A stretch of 53,252 bases of DNA, taken from contig CAZGXI010000037.1 of the NCBI GenBank assembly GCA_964529715.1, forward strand, positions 1-53,252, given 5' to 3'. Under the pieces are notes generated by a model that did no database searches, was not told where the DNA came from, and saw only the letters and a program-made list of their open reading frames with translations. Shown here one piece after another: positions 7,282-16,370 of this stretch. The position numbers and the translations under genes are program-made. How positions within the stretch are numbered: position 1 is the first letter of the stretch; each line of letters begins with the position of its first letter. The stretch is from CAZGXI01 sp964529715 (GTDB lineage Bacteria > Chloroflexota > Anaerolineae > Aggregatilineales > Ch27).

Positions 7282-9414
7282 ATGCCACGCGATCAGTTCG
7301 AGATTGCCGAGAACCTTCATGAACTACGCAACCAGTTGGCGCACCGCCTGGCCCTATTGCTGATCATGGCCTGCGGCTTCTTCGCCTGGTTGACGATGCC
7401 CCAGGGGCTTCCACCCATCAAAATATCCCTGCCGTTTGCGCTGTCCTTTTCGCTTTTTCTGCTGGGCGTTACGGTGCAGTTATTGATGGGCTATTTCCCC
7501 AAACTGGGACGCCATCTCCTGGTCTGGGGGCTGACCAGTGGGATCGTCCTGGCGATGTTCTGGGATGCCGAATCCTGGGTGCCGTTTCTGGCGGCAGTGG
7601 TCAGCTTTGCCGGGGCGATGGTCGTGCCGGGCAGCGAGTTCGTCACCGCCGGGTTGATCGGGCTGCTGGCGGTTTTCCTGTCTGCCGAAACCATCCGCGA
7701 TTACCCCCTTCCGGCGCTGTTGGCGACGCTCGGCGTCAGCCTGCTCCTAACGCGCCTGACCCTATACAACCTGTACACGGCGCTTCAGTGGCATTGGACT
7801 ATGCAGCAGCGCGCGGACCGTCTGCTGGAGGAGACGCGCAAACACCGCGCCGACCTGGAACGCACTCTGCATTCTCTGGAAGCCGCCTACGAGGCCCAGG
7901 CACGCTCCAAGCAGGAGCTTCTACAGGCGCGCAGGTACGCCGAGGAAGCGCGGCAGATGAAAGAGCGATTTGCCGCCAATATCAGCCATGAACTGCGCAC
8001 ACCGTTGAATATCATCCTGGGATTCAGTGAGGTCATCCATCTTTCCCCGGAGACCTACGGCCATTTCGACTGGCCCCCCATGCTCCGGCGAGACGTTCAG
8101 GAGATTTACCGCAGCAGCCGCCATCTGCTGCAAATGATCGACGATATTCTCGACCTCTCCCGCTTCCAGATGACCCGCTTCACCCTCGACCTGGAAGCGA
8201 CCCCGCTTACCCCCCTGCTTCAGGATGTGGTGAAGATCACCGAGACACTGTTCCGTGATGGCCGCGTCACGCTGGAAGCTGATATTCCTGACAACCTACC
8301 TGTGTTAGAAGTAGATCGCACCCGCATTCGCCAGGTGTTATTGAACCTGTTGAGCAACGCCAAACGGTTCACGCGAGAAGGCAAGGTCCGGCTGGAAGCT
8401 GAGGCAACGGAACACGAAGTCCTGATCCGGGTCCGTGATAACGGCTGTGGCATTCCCGCCGACAAACTGCCGCACATCTTCGACGAGTTCTACCAGGTAG
8501 ACAGCGCGCTCAATCGCAAACACGCCGGCACCGGGCTGGGTCTGGCGATCAGCAAGCATTTCGTGGAGGCGCACCGGGGCCGCCTGTGGGCCGAAAGCGA
8601 AGAAGGCAAGGGATCAATCTTCTCGTTCACCCTGCCCATCCCTGGCCGTTACTACGGCAATGTCCAAAACAACGTCCCGGCCTCCCGTGCGCCCGTCCAG
8701 ATGAAGCATCGTCCCCGCATCCTGTTCGTCGATGCCGATCCGGCAGTCGCTTCGATGGTCCGCCGAAACCTGGAGGAGTATGATGTCATCCAGGTGTCAG
8801 AGCCTGCCGCGTTGGGCGAAGCGATTCGACTCCATCAGCCATTCCTGGTGATTCACAACCAGTCGCCGCTGAAAAATCTGGAGGTCCCCGTCGTCGATGG
8901 CGAGCACCTGGCATTCGTCGAATGCGCCCTGCCCAGCCAAAACTGGCTGGCCGACAAACTGGGCGTGGTCGCGTGCCTGAGTAAACCCGTGAGCGCCCAT
9001 TCCCTGATGGCTCAGATCGAGCGGCTCGGCTCTGTACACAGCATCCTGATTATCGACGACGAACGCAGTTTTGTGCAGCTGGTGGAACGCCTGCTACAAA
9101 CGACCGGGCGCGGGTTCAACATCCGGCGCGCTTACGGCGGCGAGCACGGCCTGAGCATGATGCGTGCGCAGCGACCGGACCTCGTGCTGTTGGACCTGGC
9201 AATGCCCGACATCAACGGGATGCAGGTCCTGGATGTCATGCGGCAAGACGCTGACCTTCGGGATATAGCGGTCATTCTGCTCACGGTCGCCAGCTACACC
9301 GAAGATAGCCTGCCACCAAGCAAACGGCAGATCACCGTTCGACGGTCAGGCGGGTTTTACACTGGGGAAACCCTGGCGCTGCTCCAATCCATTGCCAAGT
9401 CGCTACGTCCTTAG
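7282..9414 (+). CDS. Membrane hybrid histidine kinase with two C-terminal receiver-like domains
   Basis: About 710 residues. Roughly six membrane helices (20-165) are followed by a coiled coil (175-230) and a HisKA domain with phosphoacceptor H236 in ANISHELRTPLN. The HATPase domain has LLNLLSNAKRF, VRDNGCGIP and GTGLGLAIS. Of the two receiver-like modules, the first (about 475-585) has lost its phosphoacceptor (LVIHNQSP replaces a VLLDxxxP motif). The second (about 590-710) keeps IIDDE and LLDLAMPDINGM but ends in RRSGGF instead of the usual lysine-proline. AAAGGGA precedes the ATG at 7282; an upstream GTG at 7231 lacks a site. It probably forms a signalling pair with the preceding gene. The stimulus is unknown. 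Confidence 0.87.
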   Translation: MPRDQFEIAENLHELRNQLAHRLALLLIMACGFFAWLTMPQGLPPIKISLPFALSFSLFLLGVTVQLLMGYFPKLGRHLLVWGLTSGIVLAMFWDAESWVPFLAAVVSFAGAMVVPGSEFVTAGLIGLLAVFLSAETIRDYPLPALLATLGVSLLLTRLTLYNLYTALQWHWTMQQRADRLLEETRKHRADLERTLHSLEAAYEAQARSKQELLQARRYAEEARQMKERFAANISHELRTPLNIILGFSEVIHLSPETYGHFDWPPMLRRDVQEIYRSSRHLLQMIDDILDLSRFQMTRFTLDLEATPLTPLLQDVVKITETLFRDGRVTLEADIPDNLPVLEVDRTRIRQVLLNLLSNAKRFTREGKVRLEAEATEHEVLIRVRDNGCGIPADKLPHIFDEFYQVDSALNRKHAGTGLGLAISKHFVEAHRGRLWAESEEGKGSIFSFTLPIPGRYYGNVQNNVPASRAPVQMKHRPRILFVDADPAVASMVRRNLEEYDVIQVSEPAALGEAIRLHQPFLVIHNQSPLKNLEVPVVDGEHLAFVECALPSQNWLADKLGVVACLSKPVSAHSLMAQIERLGSVHSILIIDDERSFVQLVERLLQTTGRGFNIRRAYGGEHGLSMMRAQRPDLVLLDLAMPDINGMQVLDVMRQDADLRDIAVILLTVASYTEDSLPPSKRQITVRRSGGFYTGETLALLQSIAKSLRP

Positions 9415-9574
9415 GCTGCGGCCCCCAACCGGCAAAAGACGCGCCCATCGGCCCCATCGGGCTGTAGGCTGCACCGAGCCGCTGCTTCCCCGGCAAATGC
9501 CTTGCGCCTTGCTGCCCAATCACGCGGCTTTTGCCCGTTGCCACTATTGCGCTGTCGAGACGCCGTGATTACGC

Positions 9575-9605
9575 TATAGTAAAGACAGGCCTCGAAACCG
9601 CTTTC
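9575..9605 (+). promoter_or_regulatory. Promoter -10 and LacI-type operator upstream of the lacI-like gene
   Basis: TATAGT (9575-9580) is a plausible -10, although no good -35 was found. GAAACCGCTTTC (9594-9605) follows, overlapping the expected start of transcription. The same 12-mer, in reverse complement, lies in the operator of the binding-protein gene at 10778-10789. This suggests that the regulator represses its own gene. Confidence 0.6.
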
Positions 9606-9630
9606 AGGCCACCGGCATGGTACGACACGG

Positions 9631-10680
9631 ATGAAAGAGATAACCGTGAATTCCAGAATGACGATTTATGACATTGCCAGAGAGGCGGAAGTGTCGGTGT
9701 CAACAGTTTCCCGTGTATTGACGGGCAGCGCCCCGGTCAACCCGGAAACCAGGCAAAAGGTGGAAACGGTACTGCAAAAATACAACTTCCGCCCCAGCCG
9801 ACTGGCGCGCAACCTCTCGTACCAGCGTTCGATGATGATCGGCGTGATCCTGCCAGACATCACGAATCCGTTTTTCTCGACGCTGTACGCCGAAATGCAG
9901 CGCCATGCGATAGCCAACGACTACTCCTTGCTGCTGTTTAATGCGATGAACAACCTGAATTTGGAGTCCGAGGGATTGGCCTATCTGGCTCACCATCAGG
10001 TTGACGGGCTGATCTTCCTGGGCGGACGGGTCAACGAAATACGCCCGACGGCAGAACACCAACGTGAGCTGGCAGCGTTCGCGGCACAGGTGCCGACCGT
10101 GATCGTCAACGGCGCGATGCCAGACAGCCAGACGGTGACGATTTGTACCGATGAGCGCGGGGGGATCGCTCAGGTGGTCGATCACCTGGTCGGCCTGGGC
10201 CATCGGCGCATCGCGTTGCTCGGCGGCAGCGATCACATTACCGTCACCCGCAACCGCCAGCAGGCTTTCCGGGAAGAAATGGCCGCGTTTGGCCTCCCCG
10301 TGAACGAAGCGTGGCTGATCACGGAGGGATTCTCCATCGAGAGCGGCGACCGGGTGATGCGGACCTTGCTTCAGATGGCCGAACAGCCGACCGCCGTGAT
10401 TGCGATCAACGATCTGGTGGCGCTAGGCATTCTTAAAGCGGCGCGGCGGCATCATATCGACGTGCCCAGGCAGTTGTCGCTCGTCGGCTTCGATGATGTC
10501 TACCTTGCCGCCGTTTCGACGCCTGAACTCACGAGCGTCAGCCACCGCTATGACGTGCTGGGACGCACAATTGTCGAAACCATGATCCGGCGTATCAATG
10601 GGGAAAATACCCCGGAGTCAATCCTGATCGAGATGCAGCTGGTCATCCGGGATTCCTGCCAGCCCCCTGAGACCCCATAG
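9631..10680 (+). CDS. LacI-family transcriptional repressor of the adjacent GH30/GH43 sugar-uptake operon
   Basis: A 349-residue LacI/GalR-type repressor. The N-terminal helix-turn-helix and hinge helix run to about residue 65 (MTIYDIAREAEVSVSTVSRV, then RPSRLARNLSYQRS). A periplasmic-binding-protein-like effector domain follows (MMIGVILPDITNPFFS through SLVGFDDVYLAAVSTP). The start is uncertain: ATG 9631 has no clear ribosome site, GTG 9646 follows AAAGAG at six bases, and the conserved domain begins at ATG 9658. Matching 12-bp half-palindromes upstream of this gene and of the next one indicate autoregulation and control of the operon. The inducer is presumably the imported sugar. Confidence 0.9.
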   Translation: MKEITVNSRMTIYDIAREAEVSVSTVSRVLTGSAPVNPETRQKVETVLQKYNFRPSRLARNLSYQRSMMIGVILPDITNPFFSTLYAEMQRHAIANDYSLLLFNAMNNLNLESEGLAYLAHHQVDGLIFLGGRVNEIRPTAEHQRELAAFAAQVPTVIVNGAMPDSQTVTICTDERGGIAQVVDHLVGLGHRRIALLGGSDHITVTRNRQQAFREEMAAFGLPVNEAWLITEGFSIESGDRVMRTLLQMAEQPTAVIAINDLVALGILKAARRHHIDVPRQLSLVGFDDVYLAAVSTPELTSVSHRYDVLGRTIVETMIRRINGENTPESILIEMQLVIRDSCQPPETP

Positions 10681-10745
10681 CCGGTATTTTCACCGCAAAC
10701 TCACCGGTCAGCGCACACCCAGAAGGGGATTTAGCAAAGGATTTA

Positions 10746-10774
10746 TTGACAGCATTTCACTTTCATGATATGGT
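10746..10774 (+). promoter_or_regulatory. Sigma-70-type promoter of the GH30/GH43 uptake operon
   Basis: A perfect TTGACA (10746-10751), a 17-base spacer and TATGGT (10769-10774). The operator begins three bases downstream, so a bound repressor would block initiation. Confidence 0.8.
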
Positions 10775-10776
10775 GA

Positions 10777-10802
10777 TGAAAGCGGTTTCGCAACCGCTTT
10801 CA
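10777..10802 (+). promoter_or_regulatory. LacI-type operator, 26-bp palindrome
   Basis: Arms TGAAAGCGGTT and AACCGCTTTCA flank a TCGC centre, a perfect 11-bp inverted repeat. It contains GAAAGCGGTTTC, the exact reverse complement of the 12-mer upstream of the lacI-like gene, plus a second, one-mismatch copy (GCAACCGCTTTC). It may bind two repressor dimers or one in either register. Confidence 0.8.
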
Positions 10803-10834
10803 CACTTATGCGCTGCTAGTGAGAGGAATTCACC

Positions 10835-12091
10835 ATGCGCTCGCGGATAGTTTCCCTCTTGATGATTGGCCTCCTCCTTTCGGTCGGTGTTGTCGCTGCG
10901 CAGAATGAACCGGTTACGTTGCGGCTGAGTATATGGGGCAGCCTGGGCGATCAGGAAGCGTATCAGGCGCGCCTCGACATGGCGGCAGAACAGTTCCCCA
11001 ACATTACGGTCGAACTCCTCTATACCCCCGACGATTATGATCAGCGCATTCAGACCATGATGGCCGGCGGGGATGCCCCAGACATCGTGCAGTTAGCAGA
11101 AGCGATTCACGGCTATTCGAGCCGAGGCCAGCTCCTCCCGCTCGATGATCTGATCGCGGAGGCCGGGATCGATCTGGCGGAACGTTTCGGCACGAACTAT
11201 CTGCAATACCAGTACGAAGGTCATCAGTACGCCCTCCCTGATCGCGGCGGCGCGATGATCGTTTACTACAACCTGGACATGTTCGATGCCGCCGGCGTCG
11301 CGTATCCGAACGTTGACTGGACCTGGGAAGATTTCCTGGCGGCGGCGCAGGCGCTCACGATTCGGGATGGCGATACAGTCACGCAGTATGGCTTTGCGGC
11401 TGGCGGCTGGTGGCCCTGGTGGATGAGCTTCATCTATCAGAACGGCGGCGCTGTGCTGGACGAAAACGGCAACCCGACCTTCAACACGCCAGAAGTGATC
11501 GAAGCCCTCCAGTTCTACAACGACCTGGTATACACCTATCGCGTTGCGCCATCACCGGAAGACTACGCCAACCTGGGCACCAACAGCCCCGATCCGCTCT
11601 TCGCCCAGGGCAAGGTGGCGATGATCATGACCGGTTTCTGGAATATCGCCTCCCTGCGCGACGTGCCTGATCTGAATTGGGACATCGCGCCCGTCTGGGG
11701 CAATGTTGAGCGCGGCACGGTCGCGTTCGGCAGCGGGTTGGCGATCACCAGCGGGTGCGCCCATCCCGAAGAAGCCTTCCAGATCATTAATTTCCTCACC
11801 GACGAAGCCGCCCAGACGGTGATCGTGGAGCGCGGGCAAGACGCCCCCGCCAACGTGGCCGTCTTGAACAGCGATCTATTCCTCAGCGGCGAGACCTTCG
11901 CCAACCGCGACATCTACATGGAAGCCTTTGCAGAATCCGCCGACGCGATCATCCCCCTGCCCCTGATTCCGCAATGGAATGAGATGCAGTCGATTATGAG
12001 CGCGACGCTGGACGAGTATTTCCTGAATGCAATAGACGTTGAAACAGCCGTCGAGCAGATTCAGGCTGATCTGGAAGACCTCCTCCAATAA
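10835..12091 (+). CDS. Sugar ABC transporter substrate-binding protein (family 1)
   Basis: A 418-residue secreted binding protein. A signal peptide (about 1-22, ending VGVVAAQ) is followed by the family pattern LRLSIWGSLGDQEAYQARLD, then MAGGDAPDIVQLAE and an aromatic-rich sugar site. There is no lipobox cysteine. GAGAGGA lies upstream of the ATG. It is the first gene of the LacI-controlled operon and presumably binds the oligosaccharide released by the GH30 enzyme encoded next. A perfect hairpin follows the stop codon. Confidence 0.92.
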   Translation: MRSRIVSLLMIGLLLSVGVVAAQNEPVTLRLSIWGSLGDQEAYQARLDMAAEQFPNITVELLYTPDDYDQRIQTMMAGGDAPDIVQLAEAIHGYSSRGQLLPLDDLIAEAGIDLAERFGTNYLQYQYEGHQYALPDRGGAMIVYYNLDMFDAAGVAYPNVDWTWEDFLAAAQALTIRDGDTVTQYGFAAGGWWPWWMSFIYQNGGAVLDENGNPTFNTPEVIEALQFYNDLVYTYRVAPSPEDYANLGTNSPDPLFAQGKVAMIMTGFWNIASLRDVPDLNWDIAPVWGNVERGTVAFGSGLAITSGCAHPEEAFQIINFLTDEAAQTVIVERGQDAPANVAVLNSDLFLSGETFANRDIYMEAFAESADAIIPLPLIPQWNEMQSIMSATLDEYFLNAIDVETAVEQIQADLEDLLQ

Positions 12092-12110
12092 GTTCGTTCA
12101 GCCGTCCCCC

Positions 12111-12140
12111 GTCGGGATATGGCGCAAGTCATATCCCGAC
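12111..12140 (+). promoter_or_regulatory. Intercistronic stem-loop after the binding-protein gene
   Basis: A perfect 11-bp stem (GTCGGGATATG / CATATCCCGAC) with an 8-base loop lies between the binding-protein stop and the GH30 start. It lacks a U-tract. It is likely to stabilise the upstream message or attenuate transcription into the downstream genes. Confidence 0.7.
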
Positions 12141-12161
12141 GCTCCCGGATGTGAAGAAACC

Positions 12162-13556
12162 ATGAAACGTAATCTTTTCCTGCTGCTCCTTTTGCTTTTG
12201 TTCTGCTCAAGTGGCGTACAGGCGCAAGACGTGACCACGATCAACGTACATGTGACGGAAACTCGCCAGACGATGGAAGGCTTCGGCGCGTCGGGGGCAT
12301 GGTGGTCCCAGATCATCGGCGGGTGGAGCGACGAAAACCGGCAGCGGATCATCGATCTGCTGTTCAGCCCAACCGCCGGGATCGGGCTGACCCTCTACCG
12401 TTACAACATCGGCGGTGGGGAGCAAGGGTTGATCGATCCCTGGCGCAATACCGAGACATTCGAGGTCAGCGCGGGCGTCTATGACTGGACGCGGGATGCC
12501 AATGCGCTGCGGGTGCTGCGCGCCGCGCGGGATGCCGGGGTCGAGGCCGTTGTCGTGTTTGCCAACAGCCCGCCCGGTCGCATGACCGTCAGCGGGCGTG
12601 CGGCAGGCAATCCGGGAGGCGCGTCGAATTTGCTGCCGGACATGCACGACGACTTCGCCCAATATCTGGTAGACATCACCCGCCACCTGATCGAAGATGA
12701 AGGCATTCCCGTCCGCTGGATCAGCCCGATCAACGAGCCACAGTGGGACTGGCAGCCGTCGAAAGGCCAGGAAGGCTGTCACTACACCACCGACGAGGTC
12801 GTCAGTGTGCTGCTGGCCCTCCAGGATGCCATTGATCGCTCTGGGCTTGCGGTAGAGATTTCCGCTATCGAGGCTGCCGAATGGAGCACGGCGGCCATCT
12901 ACGCGCGCCGGATTTTCAATGAACCCCGCCTGGCCGATGCGCTCGACCATTTCGCCGTGCACTCCTACTGGTCGTCGCCCGATGACAAGGCGCAATTCGC
13001 CGATTTTATGCAGCGGCATTATCCGGGCGTCCCGCTGTGGATGTCAGAATGGACGGAAATGCAGCAAGGGCGCGATTACGGCATGGACTCGGCGCTCCTG
13101 CTGGCGAACATCGTGCACGACGATCTGACCATCGGCGGCGTGACTTCGTGGCAGTACTGGATCGCCGTTTCAAAGTACAATTTTCGTGACGGGCTGATCT
13201 ACACGCGCGAATACGGCGAGCACATTGAAGAAACCAAGCGCCTGTGGGCGTTGGGGAATTACAGCCGCTTTGTGCGCCCTGGAGCGGTGCGCGTGGAAGT
13301 TGAAACGGATAATGACCTGGTGCGGGCCAGCGCCTATCTCGATCCTGCCAGCGGCGCGCTGACGCTCGTTGTGATCAACAACAGCGCCGTCTCACAGCCG
13401 GTCGTGTTCGCGCCTGCCGATCCCAGCCGGAGGGCGCTGAGCGTCTATGAAACATCAGAAACGCACAACCTGGCGCTTATCTACAGCGGCGCCGCCCTGG
13501 ATACGCACACCCTCGCCCCAACCAGTGTGACGACGTTTGTGTTCGAGACAAACTAG
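12162..13556 (+). CDS. Secreted glycoside hydrolase family 30
   Basis: A 464-residue retaining glycosidase with a signal peptide (MKRNLFLLLLLLLFCSSGVQ, cleavage near residue 22), acting outside the cell. After a short strand comes the GH30 signature MEGFGASGAWW (about 38-48). The expected catalytic residues are visible: acid/base E192 in SPINEPQWDW and nucleophile E296 in WMSEWTEM. A C-terminal beta-sandwich follows (about 390-464). GH30 members cleave beta-1,6-galactan, glucuronoxylan, beta-1,6-glucan or related chains; the subfamily cannot be set by eye. It lies between the binding protein and the permeases, so it probably generates the imported sugar. The ribosome site is weak. Confidence 0.88.
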   Translation: MKRNLFLLLLLLLFCSSGVQAQDVTTINVHVTETRQTMEGFGASGAWWSQIIGGWSDENRQRIIDLLFSPTAGIGLTLYRYNIGGGEQGLIDPWRNTETFEVSAGVYDWTRDANALRVLRAARDAGVEAVVVFANSPPGRMTVSGRAAGNPGGASNLLPDMHDDFAQYLVDITRHLIEDEGIPVRWISPINEPQWDWQPSKGQEGCHYTTDEVVSVLLALQDAIDRSGLAVEISAIEAAEWSTAAIYARRIFNEPRLADALDHFAVHSYWSSPDDKAQFADFMQRHYPGVPLWMSEWTEMQQGRDYGMDSALLLANIVHDDLTIGGVTSWQYWIAVSKYNFRDGLIYTREYGEHIEETKRLWALGNYSRFVRPGAVRVEVETDNDLVRASAYLDPASGALTLVVINNSAVSQPVVFAPADPSRRALSVYETSETHNLALIYSGAALDTHTLAPTSVTTFVFETN

Positions 13557-13567
13557 GAATGTAACAC

Positions 13568-14542
13568 GTGGAGACGATACCGGGGGATGTTCAACTGGAC
13601 CTGAAGCGCACACCATTCGCCCGGCGGCAGGGCATCATCGGGCGGCTGAGCGCCCGACAGCGCGAGGGGGTGTGGTTCTACCTGATCATTTCGCCCTGGC
13701 TGATCGGCTTTCTGGTGCTGCTTGCCGGGCCGATGCTCTACTCGATCTACCTCAGCTTCACCGACTGGAACCTGTTCAACGCGCCGCGTTGGGTTGGGCT
13801 AGACAATTACGTGCGCCTGTTCACGCGGGATCGCACCTTCGGCTATGCGTTGAGCAACACCTTCACCTACACGTTTCTGTATGTTCCGCTGAACATCGTG
13901 CTTTCGCTTGGCATCGCCTATCTGTTAAACAAACGCCTGCCGGGGATGCGCTTCTTTCGCACGGTGATCTATTTGCCCTATGTGGTGCCGGTCGTCGCCA
14001 CCACGATGGTGTTCCGCTGGGTGTTCGCGCCGGACAACGGGCTGTTGAACAGCTTCCTGCGGCTGTTTGGAATTGACGGCCCGGCCTGGCTACTCGATCC
14101 CGGCATGGTCAAATATGCGCTGGTGATCATGTCGCTGTGGGGCGTGGGGAGCGGTGTGGTGTTCCTCCTGGCCGGGATGCAGGGCATTCCAGCAGAACTG
14201 TACGAAGCCGCCTCAATTGACGGTGCGTCGGAAGGGCATCGTTTCTTCCGTATCACGCTGCCGATGCTCAGTCCAGTGATTTTCTTCAACATGATTATGA
14301 GCATCATCGGCAGTTTGCAGACCTTCACTCAGGTATATATCCTGAGCGCAGACCCGAATACGCCCAACAACGCGATTGTCATGATCATCCCCTATTTGTT
14401 CGACAATGCCTTTCGCTTCAACAAGATGGGGTATGCCTCAGCGATTGCCTGGATTCTCTTCGTGATTATCTTTGTCTTCACGCTGCTCGTCATCCGCTCG
14501 TCTTCGATGTGGGTGTTTTACGAGAATGAGATGAAGCGATGA
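13568..14542 (+). CDS. CUT1 sugar ABC transporter permease, MalF/UgpA-like
   Basis: A 324-residue permease starting with GTG, 11 bases after the GH30 stop and with AGGAA upstream. An N-terminal cytoplasmic extension of about 35 residues precedes the first helix (VWFYLIISPWLIGFLVLLAG). The EAA loop is EAASIDGASEGHRFFRITLP (about 217-236). It overlaps the next permease gene by four bases (ATGA), indicating translational coupling. Confidence 0.92.
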   Translation: METIPGDVQLDLKRTPFARRQGIIGRLSARQREGVWFYLIISPWLIGFLVLLAGPMLYSIYLSFTDWNLFNAPRWVGLDNYVRLFTRDRTFGYALSNTFTYTFLYVPLNIVLSLGIAYLLNKRLPGMRFFRTVIYLPYVVPVVATTMVFRWVFAPDNGLLNSFLRLFGIDGPAWLLDPGMVKYALVIMSLWGVGSGVVFLLAGMQGIPAELYEAASIDGASEGHRFFRITLPMLSPVIFFNMIMSIIGSLQTFTQVYILSADPNTPNNAIVMIIPYLFDNAFRFNKMGYASAIAWILFVIIFVFTLLVIRSSSMWVFYENEMKR

Positions 14543-15396
14543 ACCGCCGCATTGGAGCCGCCGAGGCCCTCTCGACCTATCTCATCCTGGCAGCCATCTC
14601 GGTTGCCATGGTTGCCCCCTTCCTGCTGATGGTCTCGATCTCCCTGGCAAGCGATGCCACGACCGTGCAGATGAATTTTCGTCTGCTCCCGCAAGAGTTC
14701 GAGTTCGGTAACTATGTGCGGGTCTTTACAACCCCCAACATCAATATTGGCCGTCACATTCTCAACAGCCTGATCATCGTGACCGGCTCGATCATCGGCC
14801 AGGTGCTGGTCAGCTCATTCGTCGCCTACGGCTTCGCCCGGTTCAACGCGCCGGGGAAAAACGTGCTCTTTCTCATTTTGTTGGGCACGATGATGATCCC
14901 CGGCGCCGTAACCCTGATCCCCCAGTTCGCCCTCTACCGGGCGTTGGGCTGGCTGGGGACGTTTGCCCCCTTGATCGTCCCGAATTTTTTCGGTGGGGCG
15001 TTTAACATTTTCCTCATCCGCCAGTTCATCGTGCGGCTGCCCACCGAACTCGACGAAGCCGCCCGTATCGACGGGGTCGGGCCACTCGGCATTTTCCGGT
15101 ACGTCACCTTCCCCCTGATTCGCCCCATTGCAGTGGCAGTGGCGATTCTCACCTTTCAGTTCAACTGGTCATGGTTCCTGGAACCCCTGCTTTATCTGCA
15201 AGACGCCGAAAAGATGCCACTGGCGGTTGCGGTACGAACTCTAAGTGCGACGACCAACGCCGGTGCAACCCCCATGTGGAATCTGGTCATGGTCGCGTCT
15301 ATGCTGCTGACCATTCCGATGCTGCTGGTCTTCTTCTTTGGTCAAAGATACGTGTTCGAGGCAAATATCTCCGGCGGGAGTGCGGCGATCAAATAA
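14539..15396 (+). CDS. CUT1 sugar ABC transporter permease, MalG-like
   Basis: A 285-residue permease with six helices and the EAA loop EAARIDGVGPLGIFRYVTFP (about 173-192). It starts inside the preceding permease gene (ATGA) and its stop overlaps the GH43 start (TAATG), so three genes are tightly coupled. It pairs with the preceding subunit. No ATPase gene is present in the operon. Confidence 0.92.
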   Translation: MNRRIGAAEALSTYLILAAISVAMVAPFLLMVSISLASDATTVQMNFRLLPQEFEFGNYVRVFTTPNINIGRHILNSLIIVTGSIIGQVLVSSFVAYGFARFNAPGKNVLFLILLGTMMIPGAVTLIPQFALYRALGWLGTFAPLIVPNFFGGAFNIFLIRQFIVRLPTELDEAARIDGVGPLGIFRYVTFPLIRPIAVAVAILTFQFNWSWFLEPLLYLQDAEKMPLAVAVRTLSATTNAGATPMWNLVMVASMLLTIPMLLVFFFGQRYVFEANISGGSAAIK

Positions 15397-16271
15397 TGCT
15401 AAAGAACACCGACATCCACATCCGCGACCCGTTTGTGCTGCCGATGCCGGCGGAGCAGCAGTACTATCTCTACGGCACGACCGGCCCGGAAGCCTGGAAT
15501 AGCCCGGCGCACGGGATCGACTATTACACCAGCACCGACCTGCAAAACTGGGAGGGGCCATTTCTGGCCTTCCGCCCGCCCGCAGCCTTTTGGTCCGACC
15601 GCAACTTTTGGGCGCCCGAAGTACACAGCTACCGGGGACGCTATTACATGTTCGCCAGCTTCAAGGCCGAGAGGGTCTGTCGTGGGACCCAAATCCTGGC
15701 CGCCGATGGTCCACAGGGGCCTTTTCTGCCCATCACCCCAGGGCCAGTTACCCCCCGCGATTGGGAATGTCTGGACGGCACGCTGTTCGTGGATGCCCAG
15801 GCCCAACCCTGGATGGTTTTCTGCCACGAATGGGTGCAAGTCGGCGACGGTGAAATCTGCGCGCTGCGCCTGAGCGACGATCTGACAGCGGCGCTAGAAC
15901 CGCCACGCTGCCTATTCCGGGCTTCCGAAGCGCCCTGGGTGCAGGAGATCAACGCGAAGGGCCGAAAAGGCTTTGTGACCGACGGCCCCTGGCTGCATCG
16001 ACTGGCAGGCGGTGAATTACTGATGCTGTGGTCCGGTTTTGGCATAGGAGGATATACCATCGGGGTGGCGAGATCGGCATCCGGTGAAATCCTGGGACCC
16101 TGGCAGCAGATAGCAGAACCGCTATATGCCGGAGATGGCGGTCACTGCATGATCTTCCGCACCTTTGAGGGACGTCTGATGCTGGCTTATCATCGCCCCA
16201 ACGCATCGCCCAACGAGCGCCCTCACTTTGTTCATCTGCGGGAAAGCACAACGTCTGTGGAGATTGTCTAA
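15396..16271 (+). CDS. Cytoplasmic glycoside hydrolase family 43
   Basis: A 291-residue five-bladed propeller glycosidase without a signal peptide, so intracellular. The GH43 catalytic base is probably D11 in HIRDPFVLP. FWAPEVHSYRGRYYMF (about 71-86) and WECLDGTLF (with D127 as likely pKa modulator) are family landmarks; E145 in FCHEWVQ is a possible acid. GH43 members act on alpha-arabinosides or beta-xylosides, and some on beta-1,3-galactan. With the secreted GH30 it suggests use of arabinogalactan or arabinoxylan side chains. It is last in the LacI-controlled operon; its ATG overlaps the permease stop. Confidence 0.88.
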   Translation: MLKNTDIHIRDPFVLPMPAEQQYYLYGTTGPEAWNSPAHGIDYYTSTDLQNWEGPFLAFRPPAAFWSDRNFWAPEVHSYRGRYYMFASFKAERVCRGTQILAADGPQGPFLPITPGPVTPRDWECLDGTLFVDAQAQPWMVFCHEWVQVGDGEICALRLSDDLTAALEPPRCLFRASEAPWVQEINAKGRKGFVTDGPWLHRLAGGELLMLWSGFGIGGYTIGVARSASGEILGPWQQIAEPLYAGDGGHCMIFRTFEGRLMLAYHRPNASPNERPHFVHLRESTTSVEIV

Positions 16272-16370
16272 AAGCCCCCACATCCCCAGCCGCGCCAGGC
16301 GGCCTCTCTGGTTATCTGAACCGCCGGCGGCACCTTGAGAAGAGAGGATGACTGTTTCCAGCGGGGAAGT

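Noticed and set aside
9420..9470. CCCATCGG-containing inverted repeat after the hybrid kinase gene
   Set aside because: The pairing arms are short and GC-rich with no U-tract; too weak to call a terminator.
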